Part shown: one piece after another, positions 30,281 through 37,228 of the stretch
Numbering within the stretch: the first letter of the stretch is position 1
How the letters are laid out: each line of letters begins with the position of its first letter
NCBI GenBank assembly: GCA_003427395.1
Contig: BFEA01000729.1
Location: 104,362-141,589, forward strand
Reading direction: 5' to 3'
DNA: 37,228 nucleotides
Origin: Chara braunii
Lineage: Eukaryota; Streptophyta; Charophyceae; Charales; Characeae
Program-made: the position numbers and the translations under genes
The notes under the pieces: generated by a model
Database searches by the model: none
Told to the model about the DNA's origin: nothing
Seen by the model: the letters and a program-made list of their open reading frames with translations, nothing else

Positions 30281-30511
30281 CCCAAGAGGGCTCATTCTCG
30301 GGGGATTCTGACTGGCCCACGGAGCCGCGCACGGGCTGGCTCACGAGGTGTGATGGCTTAGAAACGCACGGGGATTTTTTTCCGGGGAGCACACGAGACA
30401 GAGGGTGGTGGGAACTGGCGCACGAAGCTAGCCCGCAGGGGGCTAGCTGAGGGAAGCACGGGGTGTGGCGGACGTACGTGCTTGAATGAAGGACGTGCGC
30501 GCTCCTTCACG

Positions 30512-30572
30512 CCCAACGGAAGTTGACACAATGTGATTTCTGCTCCGTGCTCGGGATGCCAAAGTGAGGAGA
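30512..30572 (+). pseudogene. 28S fragment in 3' LTR
   Basis: CCCAACGGAAGTTGACACAA, TGTGATTTCTGCTCCGTGCT and ATGCCAAAGTGAGGAG, nearly identical to 24508-24566. Presence in both LTRs shows the rDNA was in the LTR before this insertion. Confidence 0.8.
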
Positions 30573-30669
30573 TTCGCTCTGAATGAAGGACGTGCGCGCT
30601 CCTGCGCGCCCAGCGCTGGAGCGCTGGAGCGCCGAGTTTCGGCCAAACCAAAAGCTCGCCCTCTCGGGC

Positions 30670-31185
30670 CATTGGACCAGGCCAAATCCGTCCGGACCAG
30701 GCCAGATCAGATTGGACCGGACTAGATCAGACCAAATTCAGACCGATTCCGACCAGACCTGATCCGAGTAAGATCAGATCCAGGCCGGATCAGACCAGAC
30801 CAGATCCGGGCAAGATCAGATCCAGGCCGGATCAGACAAGACCAGACGCAGACGAGAAAACATCAGACCAGACCGGATCAGGCAAGATCAGATCCAGGCT
30901 TGATCCGACCAGACCAGATCCTGGCGAGAGCAGATCAGACCGGACTTGATCAGACGAGATGAGACGAGATCAGACCAAAATCGGACCTGATCAAATCATA
31001 TCAGAGGAGACTCGATCAGACCAGATCAGACCAGATCAGACCAAAATCGGACCCGATCAGATCATATCAGAGGAGACTCGATCAGACCAGATCAGACCAG
31101 ACCGGACACAGGACAGACCAGGCTGACTCAGACTAGACCGGATCAGACGGACAGGACCAGACCAGACCGGACCAAGATCAAGAAC
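30670..31185 (+). repeat. Degenerate GACCAGATCAGACC repeats in 3' LTR
   Basis: As 24660-25105, but with an extra 66-bp unit: CCAAAATCGGACC starts at 30975 and again at 31041. This tandem duplication arose after insertion or in the template. Confidence 0.85.
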
Positions 31186-31193
31186 GAGGCCAG

Positions 31194-31442
31194 GTGCGCA
31201 CCCGGGCGAATCAAGGAATTGCCTTTCCGACAAGTGTTGGGCCTATTTACCGTAGCAAGCCGTTTCACGGCGAAACCGTGTTCCGTTGGGACTCAGAAGA
31301 ATTATACAGACTCTTACTATGGATAAGACCCAAGGCCCCGTCGCAATGTGAACTATCATACTATTCTCAATTAAATCAAAACACTCATTTCGATCATTTC
31401 TACGATTTGTTTCGTCGTCAGCAGTTTTCTGCCTTATATTGA
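31194..31442 (+). CDS. 82-codon ORF in 3' LTR (unknown, possibly chance)
   Basis: Counterpart of 25117-25365 with the same frame and stop. It retains FHGETVFRWDSEELYRLLLW. See that entry for the argument against constraint. Confidence 0.25.
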   Translation: MRTRANQGIAFPTSVGPIYRSKPFHGETVFRWDSEELYRLLLWIRPKAPSQCELSYYSQLNQNTHFDHFYDLFRRQQFSALY

Positions 31443-31586
31443 GGTGCTAGTGTATTTTGGTGATACTGACGAGGTTGATTTCTTGCAGGTTACTGGAGCC
31501 CCGATCGACCCTTCCGTGGGTGATAGACACGGCGCGAGGTATAGGGTTCGATCGGTGTGCCGACAGGTCACTTCTACCGGTCGACA

Positions 31587-32065
31587 CCTTATCCCTTGAA
31601 AATGGGTGGCCTGGTGTCTAACTCCGAGGGCTGGTGCGAGATGATGTATTTATCCCCCCTCTCGTAAGGAAGCATATACCTGTGGGTCATAAATCCGTCT
31701 AGGTGGTGTGCTCCTCTCCGGAGGTCTATCTCTATCTCTCCAGGCCTGTTCCCGAGCATACTGGTTTTTCTAGTCATTCCTGCCTCTATCACTTCTGACG
31801 TTTTTCCGCTTGTACATTGGAGAGCGTCGAGCGGGCATCTCCTGCCGGATACTAGGAGGTTTGGTTCTACTCTCCATCTGTACCGCCAACGCTGTCCTAT
31901 CTGGCTCAACGACGGCTGGGCAGCCCATCACCTCGGGTTCCCCATCGTCGGGTTGATCTACGCATCTCAGCGTGCATTCTGCTGGATGCGCTCCTTGAGG
32001 TCTAGCAGAGCACGGTCCGGTGACGCTCGGTATACACTAGCTTGCTGTTCCATACCCATTGTGTC
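31587..32065 (-). pseudogene. N-terminal gag part of element 2, other side of the insertion
   Basis: In the minus direction the frame ends SHQPSELDTRPPIFKG, followed by TAA and the element 1 boundary. Gag cores of this type typically read P.F.G followed within a few residues by (V/I)TE(F/Y)L..WE, and exactly that continues at 21662 (GITEYLEKWE). Upstream, protein-like stretches change phase at least twice (RPPERSTPPRRIYDPQVYA in one frame, ERGDKYIISHQP in another; DRALLDLKERIQQNA near 32050). It is a frameshifted remnant. No primer site or LTR for element 2 was found upstream. Confidence 0.6.
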
Positions 32066-32138
32066 AGACTCCATATACCCCACTCCCTTTCAAAGCTCGG
32101 GCCTGTACAAGGATTCTATCGTCCCTGTCATTCGAACG

Positions 32139-32246
32139 CGCAGCCGGGACCTAATGTTAGAACTGGTAACCCGGACCTAATGTCAAAACCCGCAGCCTGG
32201 ACCTGATGTCAGAGCTGGCAGCCGGGACGTTATATCAGATCCCGGT
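32139..32246. repeat. Four tandem units of about 26 bp
   Basis: Units built on GCAGCCGGGACCTAATGT start near 32139, 32166, 32191 and 32218 with substitutions. Confidence 0.7.
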
Positions 32247-32319
32247 TCTCTTAATCTTTAAGTATATAGTTCTAGTTCTCATCCGCCCTCAAAATAACCC
32301 TCTGTCTTCCACTCTCGTC

Positions 32320-32544
32320 TCAGATCTCGTGCTTGTCCTCAATACCTAGTATTCCCGTGTCAAGGAAAAGTCGCCCCTCCTGTCCGTCTTTGCAGGCAGC
32401 ACCACTCCTGACCTCTATCACTCCTGTCTCGGGGTACCTCACTCCCCTACAAATTGCGCTCCCTGTAGTGCGTAACTCCTCGTGAGTGTAGGCACGCAAG
32501 CGCTCTCGTAGATCAATCGATGTTCTCCTTTCCAATTCACTCAA
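32320..32544 (-). pseudogene. Possible far N-terminal remnant of element 2 gag
   Basis: A 74-codon frame with charged, protein-like composition (LSELERRTSIDLRERLRAYT) similar in style to LLDLKERIQQNA near 32050. Assignment to element 2 rests on strand and position only. Confidence 0.25.
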
Positions 32545-33775
32545 CCCTCACCGTACAACGCTGACCCCTGCTAACAGGTATTCACCTCCTCTTGCCATCA
32601 AACTCCTGATGTCGTAAGACAAGCTCAACTACAGTCCCGTAGTTTCCCTTTTCCGTAATTTGGTAGGGAGTAGGAGGTTTAAGAAGTCTCACAAAGACCG
32701 TTGTAGGGCTATACCCTGTTAGACTTTCGAACCTGAGTCGACCCCTTTGCGGGTCTCATTTGGCTCGACCCGCCCACGCTCACGCTTAGGGCACGGGTCA
32801 TTCGTCACAGGGGCACCCCCACCTAGTGCTATAAGATGAATGGGGATGAGTCATTTGCGAGAGGGCTTTAAATTGGAGGATGTAGCTCCGCTCTCGCGCT
32901 AGATGGTAACTCTATGGTCACTCGCAGCGTTTCTCGATTCATGTAGGTGTGGCCAGGCAATTGCTCCTTCGAATACGCATGCAGTCCAGGGGGTTTATTG
33001 AGGGTTTTTCTTCCTTTGTGCGTAGGCCAAGCGTCATCCTTGGGCCACGCACCTCTTCCCTAAGCACGATGGTCCCCATGGCATCATCGGGGTGAGGCAT
33101 CTCAATCCGTCCCCTGGCCCAATTTTTTTGCCTAACACCTGCATCCTACCCGCATATCCATCGTTCGCCCTTAGTTCTTTCGGGCGTCTATTTTGCATGC
33201 AACTTGGCCCTTTGTCCAAGCATTCTATACCAAGGCCCGCCTACGTTTGGAGTCCGCACTAGGCCTTTGACCTTCCCATGCAATCCTTTCTCCCCTTTGT
33301 TCACGTTTCCCTGACCCAGTCCCGCTCAAGCCATCCTAAGCTACCCACCTGCACAGTCCCACACAAGCAAAAACCGATACAATCCCCCATTGGGGTCAAC
33401 ACATTGCCCTTCCCGCAAGCCTAAGTTCCTTTCCCTCCCGAGGTTCCTTCAACTTTCTCTTTCCTTCACATTCAAGCTATGCATTCTCCTTAGTCATGCA
33501 GTCAGGGGAATCGTTGAGTCAACTGACCTTATCCAAGCTCTCAATCTCTCACTTTCCTCACGGGTCCCGCCCCTTTCACTTTTCTCAAATGTCCCTCCTT
33601 TTTCCTCTTGGTGGCACAAGGGACCGGCAACCCTCCCCTTGCCCTCTTTCTCCACCAAGTGAGGACCGAGTTTGTTTACCGTTCGTTCCCTGACTATGTA
33701 ACAAGTGAGAACGAAAGGTTAGTCATATGCCAAGCAGGAAGTGGAAGAGAGGGTAAGGAGTGAAGGTCAAAGTTC

Positions 33776-33776
<1 letters not shown>
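32545..33776. other. No recognised gene
   Basis: Only short frames are present (a minus frame at 33034-33219 looks mildly protein-like). One inverted repeat GCGGGTC/GACCCGC lies near 32743-32770. It may be the leader or LTR of element 2. Confidence 0.35.

Positions 33777-33818
<42 letters not shown>
33777..33818. repeat. (AG)n microsatellite
   Basis: About 40 bases of AG dinucleotides. Confidence 0.95.
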
Positions 33819-33820
<2 letters not shown>

Positions 33821-33954
33821 AGGAAGAAACCTCTAGTCCCTAATCAACCTCACCCCCTAGCGTATCCTATCGTCCTACCTAGTGTTCCTTGCGCTCTTCG
33901 GTGCCTTTGTTACTTACAACCTTCGAGTGACGGACGAGGACAGAGGAGGGAGAA

Positions 33955-35345
33955 GGTGCAAGGTGACTGGCTACGGTGGATGGGTGAAGAAGTTGGTGGA
34001 CGAAGAAGGTGGAAGGTGACTGGCTATGGTGGATGGGTGAGGGAGATGGCGGGGGAAGAAGGTGAAAGGTGGTTGCCTATGGTGGATGGGTGAAGGAGAT
34101 AGTGGAGGAAGAAGGTGGAAGGTGGTTGGCTATGGTGGATGAGTGAAGGAGATGGTGGGGGGAAAAGGTGGAAGGTGGTTGACTATGGTGGATAGGTGAA
34201 GGAGATGGTGGAGGAAGAAGGTGGAAGTTGGTTGCCTATGGTGGACGGGTGAAGGAGATGGTGGAGGAAAAAGGTGGAAGGTGGTTGGCTACGGTGTATA
34301 GGTGAAGGAGATGGTGGAGGAAGAAGGTGGAAGGTGGTTGGCTATGGTGGATGGGTGAAGGAGATGGTGGAGGAAAAAGGTGGAAGGTGCTTGGCTATGG
34401 TGGATGGGTGAAGGAGATGGTGGAGGAAGAAGGTGGAAGGTGGTTGGCTATGGTGGATGGGTGAAGGAGATGGTGGAGGAAAAAGGTGGAAGGTGGTTGG
34501 CTGTAATGGATGGGTGAAGGAGATGGTGGAGGACGAAGGTGGAAGGTGGTTGGCTATAGTCGATGGGTGAAGGAGATGGTGGAGGAAGAAGGTGCGAGGT
34601 GGCTGGGTATGGTGGATGGGTGAAGGAGATGGTGGAGGAAGAAGGTGGAAGGTGGTTGGCTATGGTGGATGGGTGAAGGAGATGGTGGGGGAAGAAGGTG
34701 AAAGGTGGTTGGCTATGGTGGATGGGTGAATAAGATGGTGGAGGAAGAAGGTGCAAGGTGGTTGGCTATGGTGGATGGGTGAAGGAGATGTTGGAGGAAG
34801 AAGCTGGAAGGTGGTTGGCTATGGTGGATGGGTGAAGGAGATGGTGGAGGAAGAAGGTGCGAGGTGGCTGGCTATGGTGGATGGGTGAAGGAGATGGTGG
34901 AGGAAGAAGGTGGAAGGTGGTTGGCTATGGTGGATGGGTGAAGGAGATGGTGGAGGAAGGTGGAAGGTGGTTGGCTCTGGTGGACGGGTGAAGGAGATGG
35001 TGGAGGAAGAAGGTGAAAGGTGGTTGGCTATGGTGGATGGGTGAAGGAGATGGTGGAGGAAGAAGGTGGAAGGTGGTTGGCTATGGTGGATGGGTGAAGG
35101 AGATGGCGGAGGAAGAAGGTGGAAGGTGGTTGGCTATGGTGGATGGGTGAAGGAGATGGTGGAGGAAGAAGGTGGAAGGTGGTTGGCTATGGAGGATGGG
35201 TGAAGGAGATGGTGGAGGAAGAAGGTGGAAGGTGGTTGGCTATGGTGGATGGGTGAAGGAGATGGTGGAGGCAGAAGGTGTAAGTTGACTGGCTATGGTG
35301 GATGGGTGAAGGAGATGGTGGAGGAAGAAGGTGGAAGGTGAAGAA
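33955..35345 (+). repeat. 53-bp minisatellite, about 26 units
   Basis: Consensus pieces GGTGGAAGGTGGTTGGCTAT, GGTGGATGGGTGAAGGAGAT and GGTGGAGGAAGAA repeat with a period of 53 bases; some units have small deletions. The plus strand is almost free of C, strongly G/A-rich. The period is not a multiple of three, so the Pro/His/Ser-rich minus frames across it are by-products. Confidence 0.95.
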
Positions 35346-36160
35346 GATGTGAGGTGGCTTGACTCCGTGTCGTCCCCTACCCCAAGTGCCCTAGGTTCGT
35401 CCCCCGGCATACTTCCTAACCCCAGAGGCAAAACACACTCTACAACACTTTATCCTACAGCTAATATGCAGAAAACTCAGATTTGCAGCAGACACAGTTG
35501 ACAAAAAAATCACAGAATTTGCAGATCTGCAGATTACGGCAACTTGCCGTTTTTGCTGTTTTTTTGCAAAGTATGAAAATTCGGAATACACATGCCTATG
35601 TTTCCTACCCCAAACGACCTCAGAATCATCCCAAACTTGGTGGACTCCCTCAATTTATCACAGAGAAGGCCTCTACAAAGTTTGGTTTAATTCTGACGTC
35701 GTTTGGGTTAAGTTGCCTGTTTCGGGCGCCGTCCAGGTCTCGAGGTGAACAGTTTGAGGAAGTCCGTTTTCTGATTTTTCAGCGAAACGGACTCCGATGG
35801 CCTGGTGGGTCTACAGGCCATCTGTTTATGCCTAGGGTATGAGGTCTGAGAAGTCTCAGCCCTCATATCTTTGTTTTGGCAGGGTTGTCACGTTCGTGCC
35901 TCCGGGCCATATTGACCCGTCTTTCCGTATTCCGGGCGGTCTTGTGTCGTTGGTTGATCACCTACCTTTTTCTAGCGGCAGCAATCCGTGCTGGCCAGAT
36001 CTCAGCAGCAGTTACAATCCTACAGCTAATCAATAAAAAAAACACAGCAAAAGTTTAAACAGTTGAAAGAAACAGCAGCCTACCAACTCCCCCAATCACC
36101 ACGTTCGAATAGAATACGGGGGGGGGGGGGGCAAAAAACATGCGGCACTTTGATTAGAGC
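35346..36160. other. Non-coding stretch with 13-bp direct repeats at its ends
   Basis: TCCTACAGCTAAT occurs at about 35453 and again near 36018, bracketing about 550 bases. The inside includes a CGGCAACTTGCCG palindrome and no convincing gene. The repeats could be a target duplication, but no A- or T-rich tail lies beside either one. A run of at least 12 G lies at about 36118-36132. Confidence 0.35.
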
Positions 36161-36164
36161 ACAG

Positions 36165-37228
36165 GGGGGTGTCGCTTCATATGGGAGTGAGGATTAAGGT
36201 TAATCAAACACTACTCATCACCAAAATCTTGGGAAATGCAAGAAATCAGATTGCGATTTGTTCCTAAGTGGAGAGAAGAAGAGAAATTGTGAGTAGAGTG
36301 AGTGAAACTCACTCTCATGCACGGAAACTCAAGGGGGAAAGTGGCGGTTCACATGGGAGTGAAGATTAANGTTAATCAAGCAGTAGCCATGACTAAAATG
36401 TCGAGAAATGCAAGAAATCAGACTGCGATTTGCACCGAAGTGGAGCGAAGAAGAGAAAATGTGAGTAGAGTGAGTAGAACTCACTCTCATGTATGGAAAC
36501 TCAAGGGGGAAAGTGGCGGTTCACATGAGAGCGAAGATTAAGGTTAATCAAGCACTACTCATCACAAAAATGCCGGAAAATGCAAGAAATCATACTGCGA
36601 TTTGCAACCAAGTGGAGAGAAGAAGAGAAAATGTCATGCACGGAAACTCAAGGGGGAAAATGACGATTCATATGAGAATGAAGATCAATGCTAATCAAGC
36701 ACTACTCATCACAAAAATGTTGGGAAATGCAAGAAATCAAATTTGCACCCAAGTAGAGAGAAGAAGAGAAATTGAGAGTAAAGTGAGTAAAACTCTCTCC
36801 CATGCATGAAAATTCAAGGGGGAAAATAACGATTCACATAGGAGTGAAGATTAAGACTAATCAAATACTATTTCATCATCAAAATGTTAGGAAATGCAAT
36901 AGATCAAATTGCGATTTGCACCCAAGTGAAAAGAAGAAGAGAAATTGTGAGTAGAGTGAGTAGAACTCACTCTCATGCATGGAAACTCAAGGGGGAAAGT
37001 AGCGGTTCACATGGGAGTGAAGATTAAGGCAAATCTAACACTAATCATCACCCAAACATCAAGATGATCAAAAACTAAAGTTGCGATTTACATCCAAGTG
37101 GAAAATTGGAGAGAAAGTGAGAGTTCGGTGAGCAGAACTCACCCAAATGCATGAAATGACAAGGGGGAACGTGACGATTTACATAGGAGTGAAAATCAAG
37201 GCAAATCTAGCACTAATCATCATGCAAA
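36165..37228 (+). repeat. Satellite of about 172 bp, six or more units, running off the window
   Basis: CATGCACGGAAACTCAAGGG or a variant starts at 36316, 36488, 36635, 36801, 36974 and 37146, with spacings of 172, 147, 166, 173 and 172. The 147-bp unit lacks a GTGAGTAGAGTGAGTAGAAC segment. Other landmarks are GAAGATTAAGGTTAATCAAG and TTGCGATTTGCACCCAAGTG. Translations across it are artefacts of the repeat. Confidence 0.92.

Larger units (their letters stand above)
21663..31586 (+). mobile_element. Element 1: complete non-autonomous Ty3-type LTR retrotransposon
   Basis: Both ends read TG...CA: TGTCGGGCGGCTCC at 21663 and 29556, ACCGGTCGACA ending at 25509 and 31586. The order is 5' LTR, tRNA-Asp primer site, leader, gag, acidic repeat ORF, polypurine tract, 3' LTR. 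The internal part is only about 4 kb and has no recognisable protease, reverse transcriptase, RNase H or integrase, so it would depend on proteins of a relative. It interrupts the element 2 gag frame. The flanking five bases (ACCGT left, CCTTA right) are not a clean target duplication; changes after insertion, or an exchanged end, are possible. LTR differences (substitutions, a 66-bp tandem duplication, rDNA loss) show the insertion is not recent. Confidence 0.85.
29556..31586 (+). repeat. 3' LTR of element 1
   Basis: Length 2031, TGTCGGGCGG...GGTCGACA. It matches the 5' LTR except that the large rDNA block and microsatellite are absent. Here a direct repeat GAATGAAGGACGTGCGCGCT (30484 and 30581) brackets the short rDNA fragment, which suggests a rearrangement. 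After 31586 the sequence is element 2 gag. Confidence 0.85.

Noticed and set aside
21658-31591. Perfect 5-bp target duplication around element 1
   Set aside because: The flanks are ACCGT and CCTTA; they share CC and T at best, so no duplication is claimed.
34448-34756. 102-codon Pro/His/Ser-rich minus frame
   Set aside because: It is a by-product of the 53-bp minisatellite, whose period shifts frame each unit; three units make a repeating 53-residue pattern.

Overview
This is nuclear DNA of a eukaryote, almost certainly a streptophyte (land plant or charophyte alga; a Chara-like genome is a guess only). Two primer-binding sites complementary to the 3' end of tRNA-Asp, as used by plant Tat/Athila-type Ty3 elements, point that way. 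So do several stop codons in transposon genes at expected CAG and CGA codons, which fits decay of CHG- and CG-methylated DNA. I find no ordinary host gene. The window is nested, decayed mobile DNA, satellites and structured non-coding sequence, with one 640-base assembly gap (23211-23850) inside an AG microsatellite.

Layout. (1) 1-3610 and 15152-18679 are two same-strand copies, A and B, of one element. Each holds a broken acidic reading frame, a 28S rRNA fragment, two minus-strand tRNA-derived SINE-like units and a terminal hairpin. (2) 3611-9459 is the inside of a minus-strand LTR element (element 3): a gag-like pseudogene at 7001-5868 and a tRNA-Asp primer site at 9459-9442. Its LTR-like sequence starts at 9462 and appears to run towards about 12840. 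That stretch is rich in perfect hairpins, including about 17 related hairpins (11603-12840) whose stems change in a compensated way. (3) 12841-15151 holds decayed coding sequence of unknown family. (4) 18680-21662 and 31587-about 32065 are two parts of one minus-strand Ty3-like gag-protease gene (element 2). It is interrupted by element 1 (21663-31586) and abuts copy B at its 3' side. (5) Element 1 is a complete plus-strand LTR retrotransposon without reverse transcriptase, RNase H or integrase. It carries a gag ORF and, in the same frame after two TGA codons, a long acidic ORF with about ten 15-residue repeats. Its LTRs contain 28S rDNA fragments: a block of about 560 bp plus a short one in the 5' LTR, and only the short one in the 3' LTR. 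(6) 33777-37228 is tandem repeats: AG microsatellite, a 53-bp minisatellite and a satellite of about 172 bp running off the window end.

How it fits together. Element 1 has signals for transcription and priming (TATA-like box, tRNA-Asp site, polypurine tract, TG...CA LTRs) and a capsid-type gene but no enzymes, so it would have needed enzymes from an autonomous relative. It jumped into element 2, splitting the gag frame right after a Phe-Lys-Gly motif. The most unusual items are the 28S rDNA inside an LTR, the covarying hairpin array and the gag-linked repeat protein. All family calls are by eye from motifs; no database search was run.
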